From: Hermatobates lingyangjiaoensis
Taxonomy: Eukaryota > Arthropoda > Insecta > Hemiptera > Hermatobatidae
Length of the DNA stretch: 64,000 bases
Direction: 5' to 3'
Assembly (NCBI GenBank): GCA_026182355.1
Contig: JAPFBL010000001.1
Location: 744,001 to 808,000 of the forward strand
Part shown: positions 37,746 through 48,149 of the stretch, piece by piece
Layout of the letters: every line of letters begins with the position of its first letter
How positions within the stretch are numbered: position 1 is the stretch's first letter
The notes under the pieces: generated by a model
The model's database searches: none
Told to the model about the DNA's origin: nothing
The model's input: the letters and a program-made list of their open reading frames with translations, nothing else
Program-made: the position numbers and the translations under genes

Positions 37746-38059
37746 TAATGTCATAATGTTATAATTATCATCAATTCTATCTCCTTTTTAGCGTTAAAGA
37801 TAAAAGGTTTTCAAAAAGAAAACTAGGAAACAAAAATTCAAGTGTAGTACTGCCATGGGACTTTAAACCACACTGATATCCCTCTATTATAATTATGACA
37901 ATACTTATAGTGTCTGTGATCGTATTACTACGTAGTGTAATGACATTACTACGTAGGTGACACTGAGCAATGACACTCGCAGAAATTCTGCTTTTCAATG
38001 AACCACCATTTTGTAATGTTGAAGTGATCTTCTTCATAAGCTCTCATCTTTTTCTCTTA

Positions 38060-38625
38060 GACGAACACGCAAGGGAGGAAGGTACTCGAAAACAGAATAT
38101 TTGTCCAGAACCATTTTGTGGTATCAGACAACACACTATATAAGAACTCCTTAGGAAAGAGGCTAGGGAAAACAGGAAGCAATATTGGGATTCTATTCAA
38201 GGACAGAGAAAATGAAAGATACTTCTCAGTAAGTTTTGAGAATAGTCAAATCTTGTATTTTATGGAAAGGAGCAGAAATAATTTAAGAATTTTAATTGGA
38301 TTTCTAATAGGTCACTGCAAACTTAATGACCATCTGCGATGAATGGGCATTATAAATGATGGTTGGTGCAAATTCTGCAAGGAAGAAGAAGAGACACCGT
38401 TGCACCTGCTGACTAACAGCCAGTTTTCTACACAGAGGCATGTGCTTCGGGACACTCAACAAAACTTTAGAAGAACTTTTACCGTTGGACCCAGTAAAAG
38501 TGCTGAGCTACGTGGAAGCGCTGGAGCTAACTGGGATCCTTTAGTACAGAAGAGGGAGAAGTACAATAGTTCTTAGGATGCAGTGCTATAATGACCCTCA
38601 TTTCATAATAATAATAATAATATCA
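38060..38625 (+). pseudogene. Non-LTR retrotransposon 3' relic (RNase H tail and Cys-rich end)
   Basis: A frame from about 38,060 encodes text like DEHAREEG...PEPFCG, the end of an RNase H-type domain, and is broken by stops (first TAA near 38,140). After a frameshift near 38,220, the frame 38,118-38,342 continues with LRILIGFLIGHCKLNDHL. An in-frame TGA (38,340-38,342) follows, then MGIINDGWCKFCKEEEETPLH. This 'TGHxxLNxHL ... CxxCxEExET.HL' signature is typical of the C-terminus of RNase H-bearing non-LTR elements (LOA/I/R1-like groups). The tail ends in an ATAATAATA run (about 38,606-38,622), as such elements often do. At least one frameshift and two stops make it inactive. Confidence 0.7.
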
Positions 38626-38629
38626 TCCT

Positions 38630-40660
38630 CTTCTCTACTGATTTTCAACCAGTCTGACTACTCCTGATGATTCCTCACTCATCGTTTTGATTTCTATCTA
38701 TTCATCCCTTAGTTTATATTCATATTGAATAGTTTTCCGAAGTTTCAAAACAAGTATTTCTAAAATTACTTCAAAACCTTTACTCTTTCTTTCTAATGAT
38801 TTGTATATATTTCTGTGCTCATTTCATTATGAATGGTGTTACTCTTCAATTCCCAGGGGAACACCAAATACTTTTTATTAAAACTGCATTTTTGTATAAC
38901 ATACCAAAATGAATCATGGCACTTCACTTCTTAAACAAACATACTTAGTATAACAAACTATCAAAAACGTCAACTTACATAAGCGGAATAAATAATATTT
39001 AAATTGTCTTACGAATAATATAACACCAGTTCTTTTTATTGTAAAGCACCTTTAACGTCTTTTTCTTATTTTCCCATCAAGAGTGGTTGCTTTCCCAAGA
39101 AAAAAAGCAAACTACTTTTATATCATGAAGAACTAGAGTTCTAGCATTAATCTTATTTGTTTTTACCAAGTAGTAATTTCTTAACAATTACTGCTGACGT
39201 AAGAAACTCGTGTTACTTTTGTGCTGTAAGAAAAAATTTATAAACATATCAATTTGTCACTCTTTATCATTTTATCAATAAAATGAATGTTACATTTCCA
39301 CTATTTTTCTGTTCTACTAGAGAATCGAATTTCTTATAAACTGTTAAACAAATACCGGGAGGATTAAACTTTAATAACTTGTTTTTTTCGTTACACATAA
39401 CACTCCAGACTCAATTTCAACCTTAAAGAAAGTAAAGATGAACAGCACTTATTAATTTTGGTAACAATTGATGGTTAATTCATGTAAAGATGGTGTCGTT
39501 AATTGGATTTGCATAAATATTGCGAATGTTTCAGTTGATTGTACAGTAAAAACCTCTTTGAAATGACAGCTTCACTGATTCTATTGTAATTTGAAAATTT
39601 TTTTTGGTTGTTCTTGACCTAAACTGAATTGTATGGTCTAAGTTATTTTTTAATGAAACTATTAGAAAGATTAGAATTAGTAGTAATACTGTTTGTCATA
39701 CATCGTAAAGTCTCACAACTTACAGTATTACCACTGATTCTAATATTACTAACCTCAGTGGAACTAACCCATTAACTATATTAAAATGATGTATAAGGTT
39801 TTGCAATAACGCATTATTGGATTACCTTGATTCATCAGGTATAAATTCTTATAAAATTTTGGGTACTTGACAATAGGTTAACGATATTTCGAATTTCAGA
39901 TTACAAAAAAAAAAAAGTAATGACAAAAATATATTATTCTGAAATTTAAATCTAGAAAAAGGAAAAATAGAGATTTTGTACCTTAAATTACTTTTATACT
40001 ATCTATGACATTCAGTGCATAGGAATATCAGGAGGGAAGTAGATTCCGAGAGGATTAGGAGCGCTCTCTGTCGTAATGGGGAAGTACTGCATGACTATCT
40101 ATCATTGCTTGTAATACAAACTAACAAATTACTAACCAACAAAATTAAAAAAAACTAATATAGTGAGATGAATATTATAAGGTAAAATATTATAAAATAA
40201 AAGAATATTCGCAAAACAAATATTGTTTTATATTCACTAACTGATATAAGTAATGTTGTCCGAGTTAGTGAAAAAACGGTCATCTCATCTCATTTCATTT
40301 CATTTCATCTCAAAAAACTAATTTAATTGCTATTTAAATAAAATAAGAATTTTTTGCATCTAACAAAAACATATATTACAGTCGTCCTAAATCAAAAATA
40401 ATTGATTTAATGGTATTTTTTTTATGTTTTTCTATTACAAGCAGAAGATTGATTCTACATTCTTTCACTGTTTTCTCATATACCCTTATACAGGTACAGA
40501 CAACTGAGTGCAATTAGGATTGTGTGCGTTCAATACTTTATAATTCACAGAAGATTGATGCCTATCATATTCTCCAATGTTTGATTATTGATTATTATTG
40601 TGCATTATTTATAACACTATAAGTGTATTTGATCCCTACTAAAGATTAAGTAAATTTAGG
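38630..40660. other. AT-rich stretch with one small inverted-repeat pair
   Basis: No gene is seen. 'tagaattagtagtaatactgt' (about 39,672) pairs in inverted sense with 'acagtattaccactgattcta' (about 39,722), a diverged hairpin of about 85 bp. It is followed by 'tactaacctcagtgg', the complement of words at 50,713-50,727. A 'cagtaaaaacctc' word at 39,546 recalls Tigger/pogo ends, but no partner end is visible. CATCT/CATTT pentamer-like repeats lie at 40,280-40,311. Confidence 0.4.
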
Positions 40661-40663
40661 CCG

Positions 40664-40720
40664 CTAAATAGAAATATTACTCAGAATTTACTGAGTAATC
40701 TACTCAGTATTTCTATTTTA
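40664..40720. repeat. Short hairpin with repeated ACTCAG words
   Basis: AAATAGAAATA at about 40,666 pairs with TATTTCTATTT ending near 40,719. Between them, TACTCAG and CTGAGTA words alternate, giving two possible nested stems. Confidence 0.7.
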
Positions 40721-40863
40721 ACTTATTTTTTCTCATAATTTGGTCTGAATCAACATATGCTCACAAAATACATGATAACCAATTATATTATCTGTAATGT
40801 AATCATAATATGTTTATTGGTAAACTTAATTTAATGAACTTATAAACATGTTTTGGAATATGT

Positions 40864-41070
40864 TTAACTGTAGAACTTTGAGATGATGACACTTCTATGA
40901 AAATGAAAAGGATTTGTGTTTTCTACAGATCCAAGAATCGCAAAGGCCAATTGCATACATATATTACAGTTGCATTTACAATATCTAGACTATTTTATCA
41001 ATAAATCAATAAATGTTAAAACATATTATCCTCTTTTTGTGGAGCATGTAAAATTTTATAAGACCATAAA
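40864..41070 (+). repeat. ~205-bp inverted-repeat arm A (pairs with 43,954-44,157)
   Basis: Starts TTAACTGTAGAACTTTGAG and ends near ATAAGACCATAAA. The reverse complement, moderately diverged, is present at 43,954-44,157, so the two lie head to head 2.9 kb apart. No open frame. These may be the ends of a larger insertion or two copies of one short element. Confidence 0.8.
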
Positions 41071-41379
41071 TTGAGTAGATATTTCATTTGGTTGTTATGG
41101 GCTATACGTTTGTTTGTAAGTTAAACAAATAACTTATAAACATGTTTTAGAATAAATTTAATCATTAATATAATTATACAAATGTTTCCAATTTTTGCAC
41201 CTTTGTGTGAAAAATATACATTTAATACAGTCTAAATCAATTTTGTAGTATTATATAATTCATTGTCATTATTGTTTTTTCTGAAGTCACTCCATAGTAT
41301 ATTTAAAAAATAGATTGAATTAGTAGTGCACAAAAGTTATGTTCTTTAAAAAAAAAAAATGAAAATTTTGCAACTTCAA

Positions 41380-41700
41380 GCAGCCGGGTGGCATAATAGG
41401 AGGTGATGCTTTATAGAAATTGGACGGAGGTGGGGTTTGAGGAGGCTATACAAGTGTTTAAGGATGTCAGACTCTAATGGGGCAGTCAGAGCACAATTTG
41501 ACATCACTCAGTAAAGGATGATGAAGGATTTCATAATTAGATGATGTCTGTTAAGGGCCAAGGGCAGACTGCAGCTCTACCTAGCGACTTTGGTGGTAAC
41601 TAATTACTGGCTGCTGGAGACGAGTGCCCCTAGTGGATGGATTTGTAACTACCCCTACTCCAGTCATCTACTCTTTTCCTCATTCTATAACACCAGCAAC
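41380..41700. promoter_or_regulatory. GC-skew island 15
   Basis: G-rich left (GGACGGAGGTGGGGTTTGAGG) passing to C-rich right (CCCCTACTCCAGTCATC). A homeodomain-like 'aactaattact' word lies near 41,600. No convincing open frame. Confidence 0.4.
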
Positions 41701-42373
41701 TGAACTAAGTTCTTTATTTTCAATATATTTACTTCACTGAATTTATAATAATTCAACCTTAATATTCTTAGCTTACTAACCAAGTTTCATTTAAATTTAC
41801 AAGAATTATTTTATTAACTTATATATTATGCATACCAATGCAGAGATGAACATTATTATAATGTAATATTAGTAAAACATATTTCAAATCAATTAATTTT
41901 TCTAGATATTACTTAAGTCATTGGTTATTCTACATTACTGATAATTTCTTGCACTTCTCAAATTAAACTCTCAAAATTACACTAAAATTTTTTATTCACA
42001 ATTTTAATGGGAAAACGAAATTATACGAAATATAAAAATCTGAAAACGTATAACGAGATAAAACGTGATTATCTCAGTAATCTTTAGTATGTTTAATGTA
42101 ATTCAAACAGTAAGTAAGAAAATAACGAAATTATTAACGCTCACACTTCAGCGTTAATGTGAGGGACTTTTCTAATGTAGGGAATACAGGGTGACGAGGT
42201 AAAAATTACAAGAGATCGTTCAGTATGATAAGATGATTATGCGCTAAGTAATAATAAAGATTCAAATCTCTTCATACAATTGTGTTTCATTCATTAACGA
42301 TAACAAAGGGTGCTGACTAAAGGTTATCATAAGTGACTGTTATAATTTACAAGTAGTTGTTAAATTGTGTTAA

Positions 42374-42667
42374 GGGCAAAAGTTAGCTCAGTGGTTAACG
42401 TACTCGTCTCTGGGATGGTAGGTCTGGGATTCGACCCCAACCTGCTCTCGATTTATTCACGCAGGAGGTGAATAAACTTGAGTACGTCATCCGTCGGAGA
42501 GGATGTTAAGCCATCTGTCCCGAGCCTGTACGATGTTAGGTACTCTTTAAAGATCCCAACTCGAAAAACTTGACTTAAGCAAAATTTAGGACTTCCAATG
42601 TAAAATGTGTAGAATCACCTATGAAAAAAAAGCTGGTAAACGGCTGACCTAATCAAACAATAAAAAA
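42374..42667 (+). mobile_element. SINE copy 4, full length, with target-site duplication
   Basis: The head has an A box (GTTAGCTCAGTGG from 42,382) and a B box (GGGATTCGACCCC, 42,426-42,438). The family body follows: TTATTCACGCAGGAGG, 'gaggatgttaagccatctgt', 'gtacgatgttaggtactc' and 'aaaatttaggact'. The end is 'cctaatcaaac' then an A-rich tail. An exact 12-bp repeat, AAATTGTGTTAA, flanks it (42,362-42,373 and 42,668-42,679). The best-preserved + strand copy, about 294 bp long. The A-box/B-box spacing and the 'agctcagtggttaacg' head show tRNA descent. Confidence 0.93.
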
Positions 42668-42783
42668 AAATTGTGTTAATTTTATGTTAAATATTTAGTT
42701 GACGAATAATTTATAAGGTTAAAGTGCAAAAATAAAACTATAATATTAACGGTTTTCAATTTTTTATGAATGTTGCGTCAACT

Positions 42784-42915
42784 GTTATCACAGCTGTAAT
42801 TTAACCAAAATTGTGTTAATAAACATACACATATAATTGTTGTTAAATAAATAAACATGAGGAAATTATAAACAACTAAACAGAATTGCAAAACTATTAA
42901 TTTACTTAATAAAAA
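42784..42915 (+). repeat. 132-bp direct repeat, copy 1
   Basis: Starts GTTATCACAGCTGTAATTTA and contains AATAAACATGAGGAAATTAT. A second, very similar copy is at 44,321-44,452, about 1.54 kb away in the same orientation. Confidence 0.85.
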
Positions 42916-43239
42916 CGTATTAATTTACTTTATAATTCCGTATTATTTAACTATAATGGAATGCATAGTGAGAACCTTCATTCAGAATGAAGGGTAGGAA
43001 AGCACTAAAAAGAACAATGATTAAGTTCTAACTGCACCCATAAGTATGGTTCATTTAACTTATCAAACATTTCTTTATCAAACACTGGTTTAAATAAGAT
43101 TGTATATAGTTACCCAGTGATTGATTAACGGCTTTCATAGTGTAAGTAAGATTTAATGAAATGTGCATAGTTTAAATGTGAAAAGCAAACATGCATTACA
43201 TGGAAAATTTTTATTCTTTAAATGTAAACAACCTACAGA

Positions 43240-43500
43240 TATCAAAAAAAAAAAAAAAAAAGAAAAGAAAATTGTGAATAAATAGTTATAAATAAGTGAA
43301 GTTACATCACAAAAGAATAAATGTCAATCTTGATTAATATCTCCTAAGATACAGACTGACACAGCTTAGTAAAAATTTTTTTATAATTTTTTTTATTTAA
43401 TGTATATTTATTTTGTATTTTAACAAATAAACTCAGCAAATTTTCTTTTCTTTTTTTTTTTTATTTCTTTTCATTTATTTATTTTGTTAGTTTATTTATT
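43240..43500. repeat. Poly-A run and complementary poly-T region
   Basis: A long A run with AGAAAAGAAAATT at about 43,240-43,272 is matched by AATTTTCTTTTCTTTTTT at about 43,438-43,460 in inverted sense. It is low complexity, so the match may be trivial. Confidence 0.5.
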
Positions 43501-43953
43501 CAGAAATCATACATTTAGAAAATTAATAATTGATTACGTCAGAATTTCACTAATATATAAAAAAAGTTCTGTATTATCTATATTATCGTGTTATTGTAAA
43601 TAATATTTTGTATACTGCTTTTATTATATTTAATGCTAAACATAGTATTATAATATGTCTTCTACACGTATAAATTAAGATACTGGTGGAGGATGAAGAT
43701 TATTAAAGCATTGGCAGTTCACACTAACCAGATCGGTATGAGGCAGTATCCTCCAATCCAGCCTACTAGTCTAAGGATTCCGTATAAAAAAATAACTTAA
43801 ATGCATAGATTTTTTTTATTTTGATCCATATATTTCTAATTTAGACATTATTTATAAAGGAAATCGTTAATTTAAAGAAATATGATTATACCAGACTTGT
43901 ATGACGTATAACAACGTAATAAAATTGTAACAACGAAATAAAAAATCTACAAA

Positions 43954-44157
43954 CTTTATGATCTTATAAAAATCTCACATGCTCTACAAAAGGCATAATT
44001 TCAAAATTTATTGATTTATTGATACAATAGTCTAGATATGGTGAATACAACTGTAATATATATATGCAATTGGCCTTTGCGATTCTTGGATCTGTATAAA
44101 ACACAAATCCTTTTCATATTTATAGAACTGTCATCATCTCAAAGTTCTACAGTTAAT
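43954..44157 (-). repeat. ~205-bp inverted-repeat arm B (pairs with 40,864-41,070)
   Basis: Ends CAAAGTTCTACAGTTAA, the reverse complement of the start of arm A, and shares most of its length with scattered changes. Followed 160 bp later by the second 132-bp direct repeat. Confidence 0.8.
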
Positions 44158-44320
44158 AATTGTATGTTAAAAAGTTAAGTGAACACTGTGATAGGTGAAT
44201 GATTGTTTAAATAGTATTGAAGGTATGGAATAAAATAAATATTAAGTATAAAAAAGAGTGATTTTTCATGAGATTGCATATACATTCTTGGCCTGATTTT
44301 CATATCCACTTTCCTTTACA

Positions 44321-44452
44321 GTTATCACAGTTGTAATTTAACCAAAATTGTCTGAATAAACATACACATATAATTGTGGTTAAATAAATAAACATGAGGA
44401 AATTATAAACAACTAAACAGAATTGTAAAACAATTAATTTACTTTATAAAAA
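44321..44452 (+). repeat. 132-bp direct repeat, copy 2
   Basis: Matches 42,784-42,915 with few substitutions. Together with arms A and B, it shows that 40.8-44.5 kb was built from at least two duplicated short sequences. Confidence 0.85.
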
Positions 44453-44940
44453 TAATTAATATTAATATGAAATAAAGTATTTACACAATGCATCACACAT
44501 TGCAGTGATTATAACATGTTTTAACACAGCATAAGTAACTGAGATACACTTTTTACTAAACACTCAAAGAAGATTTACAAGAAACGATACTACAACAATG
44601 CTGTAAAGTTAAATCTCTTGGAAAATCAACTTAAAATACCTGAATATATACTATTTAACTTGTCTATGTCACATATAATAGTAGTAGATGTGTAATCATT
44701 ATTAACAGAAGATAATTCAACCGTTTTTCTTCTTGTCTATTTCCTTCTTTATCTATTTTATTACATCCGCAAAATCAGAAGTGCTTGGGTTCATGCATAA
44801 GATGCAAGGGATGTTGCATTACTTTCGTTTGTTTTTTGTTTATTTGTTCTTAAGGAATAGGGATGTTGATATAATCTTTCATTTAGAAAGCAGTTTATTT
44901 TTTCATAATATTACTAGTAATAATTTATACATTTTATATC

Positions 44941-45430
44941 AAATGAATTGATTGTTTTTCTTGTGTGGAGTGAGGGTGATGGGGGTTCTTGGAGTTGTAG
45001 GTTGCCGACTCTAATGAAAACCACGTACTTTGAGCATCTCTTCTATGAAGTCGCCTCTATCAGCATGAAGAATATTATAAGGGCTCTCATTCCCTCAGGA
45101 AATAAACAGTTGCCATGCGATGTTAGCTTATCCACTTGGAGGTCACTCTGTCCGATCTCGATTAGGGCCGCAATCCTGTAACTGCCGTCCTGTTGAGTCT
45201 GGTTGCTAAACGATGAAGCAGTCGAGACCGGACCGAGGGACCCCCAAGTGGAGAAGCTAATATCGCATGGCAACTGCCTATTCCCTGAGGGAGTGCAAGC
45301 CCTTACAATATTCTTCATACTGATAGAGGCGACTTGATAGAAGAGATGCTCAAAGTACGTGGTCGGCAACCCACAACTTCAAGAACCCCCACCAATCCCA
45401 CTCTACACAAGAAACACGATCAGTTTATTT
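44941..45430. repeat. ~490-bp palindrome, arms about 210-220 bp
   Basis: The left arm 44,941-45,161 and right arm 45,222-45,430 are reverse complements with moderate divergence and a small extra block (CTCTAATGAAAA) in the left arm, around a 60-nt loop. The outer edges read AAATGAATTGATTG and CAGTTTATTT. The same peptide-like text (FEHLFYEVASISMKN) is readable from both arms, a by-product of the symmetry. A TA run starts 40 bp to the right, and a second element follows. Confidence 0.85.
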
Positions 45431-45470
45431 GGTCATGAAGGAAACAATCATATTCCAAATCCAGATCACT

Positions 45471-45490
45471 TATATATATATATATATATT
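45471..45490. repeat. TA microsatellite
   Basis: A short TA run that separates the palindrome at 44,941-45,430 from the element that follows. Confidence 0.9.
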
Positions 45491-45700
45491 CACTGATAAA
45501 ACGGAATACGATCCAAACTGGACACAATACGAGTTCGAGATTAACAAAGAGCAACACACAAAGTAGGGAAACACACTTACAGACTCAAATTTTCGGGTAA
45601 TCCGTCTTCAGGAGAAAAGAGAATGGGAGACCAAGCACGTTGTAGGCGCAACGGCAAGTAACCAACCCGGCAACCGCCAGCGCTGTCAACCGTACCCGGT
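45491..45700 (-). mobile_element. Single (unpaired) terminal-repeat-like segment with CTGAAGA core
   Basis: Read on the minus strand: CTCCTGAAGACGGATTACCC (the CTGAAGA part is 45,605-45,611), then GAAAATTTGAGTCTGTAAG and text ending at the TA run. It resembles the arm of the inverted repeat at 47,344-47,627 (CTCCTGAAGACGGTTCAACC, then GAAAACTAGAGACTGTAAG). It lacks a partner arm here, so it shows the unit can exist singly. Confidence 0.6.
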
Positions 45701-45822
45701 CTTAACGTATAGAATTAGGAGAAGATATAAACAGAAACTCAGATAAGCAGTACTGGTTAGGTAAAACCATAAATAGGTGAAAAATTATAAACAATATAAG
45801 ATAAAAACAAACTATAAATAAT

Positions 45823-46500
45823 AAAAATAATGATAGAGAAAAGAAGAAAAAAATAAATAAATAAATAAAAATAAATACAATACAAAAAACTTGCATTGGT
45901 TGTTTTAGTAAATAAAAGATAGAGACTGAATAAAAGGGTAAGTATGGGAAACTAGTTAAGAATAAGAATTTAGAAAAATAAAATAGGATAAAACAAACTA
46001 GTGGTAAGTGAAGAAGACAAAATAGATATACACAAAATATACGAAAGAGGAAAAAAGAAATAAGTACTAGAGAATAAAGAATACTGGAAAATAAATACAT
46101 AAAAAAAAAAAATTATCTTTTAAGGTTAAGTCCAGGTGCACTGCGCGCCCCTAGCAACCAGATGTGACTCAGAGGCTCTAAGGGTCACGTTATTATCACC
46201 AGGGGGAATCTACTTTTTTTTTATGTATTTATTTTCCAGTATTCTTTATTATCTAGTACTTATTTCTTTTTTCCTCTTTCGTATATTTTGTGTATATCTA
46301 TTTTGTCTTCTTCACTTACCACTAGTTTGTTTTATCCTATTTTATTTTTCTAAATTCTTATTCTTAACTAGTTTCCCATACTTACCCTTTTATTCAGTCT
46401 CTATCTTTTATTTACTAAAACAACCAATGCAAGTTTTTTGTATTGTATTTATTTTTATTTATTTATTTATTTTTTTCTTCTTTTCTCTATCATTATTTTT
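45823..46500. repeat. Long near-identical inverted repeat, ~288-bp arms, ~100-bp spacer
   Basis: The left arm (45,823-46,111) and right arm (46,213-46,500) are nearly perfect reverse complements, so the same F/L/Y-rich frame can be read outward from each (45,702-46,100 minus; 46,136-46,531 plus) with one difference noticed in the shared part. That frame is simply T-rich sequence, not a convincing protein. The spacer holds GGTGCACTGCGCGCCCC and a CACCAGGGGG word. The near identity implies a recent duplication, gene conversion, or an assembly fold-back. Confidence 0.88.
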
Positions 46501-46508
46501 GTTTTTTT

Positions 46509-46596
46509 GGGGGGCGGTAACACAAAAATAGGCGGTTGGGGGGCGGTAACGCAAAAATAGGCGGTTTGGGGGGCGGTAACTAAAAAATAGATGGTT
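46509..46596 (+). repeat. Three-copy tandem repeat, 29-30 bp unit
   Basis: Units at 46,509-46,537, 46,538-46,567 and 46,568-46,596. Each starts GGGGGGCGGTAAC and ends in GGTT. The G runs could form a quadruplex (three G6 blocks are 29-30 nt apart). It starts 9 bp after the inverted repeat at 45,823-46,500. Confidence 0.9.
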
Positions 46597-47154
46597 GGTG
46601 GCGACAATGTAGCTAATGTAGCAGCTGGCTGCTACAATACTTACATCGTCGTCACAAACTGTTGGCGGTAACCATCAAAAACCATACAAGTAATAAAAAT
46701 TAGAAATAAGAATTTCAAAAGATATGCCGCTCTTTTACCTGAGGATTAAGGGGTCAGCCCCGGTCGAAAGTAAAAGAGAGTTTTCGGTCAAAATAAAGGG
46801 AATAAAAAGATAAGCTGCTCTTTCACGTATGTCCTATGGATTAAGAGGTCAGCCTTGATCGGAAGTAAACGAGTTTTTGGTCAAGATAAGAAGAATAAAA
46901 TGATCGTTACCTATATAAATAGTAGACCGCAATCTCAATTCTGTAAAGATAGATTGTGGCTGTAGATTGCATGACAGCTAGAGGATGGTTTTTTACTATT
47001 TCTTACTGTACTTCTTTCTTTCCCCAAACATCCCTTTCTGGACATTAGTCCTTTCCTGCGCTTTCACCCTTTTAAAATACCATTCTTATATTCATTAACC
47101 TGAATAGGATAGGTTAGTTCTGATAGGCTTTTTGGCACATCTTTCCATTTTTAT

Positions 47155-47262
47155 GGGTTAGGGGGCGCTGGGAGGCTATTCTAGAAGACAAGGGAGCGCT
47201 GGCACTCTATTCTAGAAGACAAGGGGGCGCCAGCCTGAAAAAGTTTGGGAAACCCTGCTCTA
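47155..47262 (-). mobile_element. hAT-like terminal segment with internal tandem repeat
   Basis: On the minus strand the end reads CAGGGTTTCCCAAACTTTTT, which closely resembles the terminal inverted repeats of many hAT transposons. Just inside it, two repeat units of the form GGGCGC-type word plus 'ctattctagaagacaaggg' lie at 47,163-47,226. The partner end was not found with confidence, so the element's length is unknown. Confidence 0.5.
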
Positions 47263-47343
47263 AGGCCTTTCGTCATCACATCGTCAGAAAGCAACGATAT
47301 ATATATACACTTTTTCGATGAAAATACGATCCGAAATGGACAA

Positions 47344-47627
47344 ATACAGTTCAATGTACATAAAGAAACATAGAGAAATTAAAAACTCAAACTTACAGTC
47401 TCTAGTTTTCGGTTGAACCGTCTTCAGGAGAGATAAAGAAGGGAAACCAAGCGCACTGGTACAGAGACGGTTAGAGACCAACAACAATGTTGGTCTCCAA
47501 CCGTCTCTGTACCAGTGCGCTTGGTTTCTCTTCTTTAGCTCTCCTGAAGACGATTCAACCAAAAATTAGAGACTGTAAGTTTGTGTTTTTAATTTCTCTA
47601 TGTTTCTTTATGTACATTGAACTGTAT
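47344..47627. mobile_element. Inverted-repeat element, ~142-bp arms, almost no spacer
   Basis: The left arm starts ATACAGTTCAATGTACAT and the right arm ends ATGTACATTGAACTGTAT; the axis lies near 47,485, inside CAACAACAATGTTGG. Both arms carry CTGAAGA (47,421-47,427 on the minus strand; 47,544-47,550 on the plus strand). This is followed by CGGTTCAACC or CGATTCAACC and then GAAAAC or AAAAAT. TA-rich text flanks both sides (about 47,298-47,310 and 47,627-47,634). This is the same layout as at 7.75-8.05 kb. Non-coding. Confidence 0.8.
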
Positions 47628-47644
47628 ATATATCAGATTCAATA

Positions 47645-47730
47645 CGATCAAACCAGAATATGAAATGGGAAAAAAGACTAAGATCTTTCAACCGTAACCA
47701 GTGGTCTCCATCAAAGTCAGAAACCCAACT
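47645..47730 (+). mobile_element. Half copy of hairpin family 'GATCAAACCACA'
   Basis: Starts ACGATCAAACCAGAATATG and continues to AAGATCTTTCAACCGTAACC, matching the left arm of the copies at 9,249 and 20,449. The right arm is missing. Confidence 0.65.
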
Positions 47731-48149
47731 CCCTCCCATCAATGTGGTCATTTGTCATCACATTCACTCCCTTATAGAATATTCCATGAGAGAAGAGTGT
47801 ATGTGGAAACATTTAGACCAAATTATTAATGGTTCTGTTCTATTAATTTTTGGAAATTTTGTCTCTAGTTTATTAAGGATTATGTGGATAAATTTGCATT
47901 TATTTAGTATTTCCCAGAACTGATGCATAACATACCCTTGGTTTTATCACAGCAGTAATTTTGTAGAGCCAAAGTGTAGATTTGTGGTTAAGCCACCATG
48001 ACCTATCTAAGAAATCCTTACAACAGAACAGTCTGTTTGTAGGGTTTACTCAATGTAAGTATCATTTGTATTTCCAGTTTATTTATTTAACAAAAAATAC
48101 TCCAAGAAGATTTTCCAACATAATATATTTCTAGCTTAATATTTTTAAT

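Noticed and set aside
39540..39570. Pogo/Tigger-like end 'cagtaaaaacctc'
   Set aside because: No matching inverted end or transposase piece nearby.
35657..42438. tRNA genes suggested by A and B boxes
   Set aside because: They head SINE copies with a common tail and target duplications; no cloverleaf is complete.
45702..46531. Two F/L/Y-rich 'membrane protein' frames reading outward
   Set aside because: They are the two arms of one inverted repeat of T-rich sequence, not two genes.
46174..47269. CTCTAAGG at 46,176 and after the hAT-like end at 47,262 as an 8-bp target duplication
   Set aside because: The sequence after the left copy does not start with a hAT end (GTCACG rather than CAGGG), so the match is probably chance.
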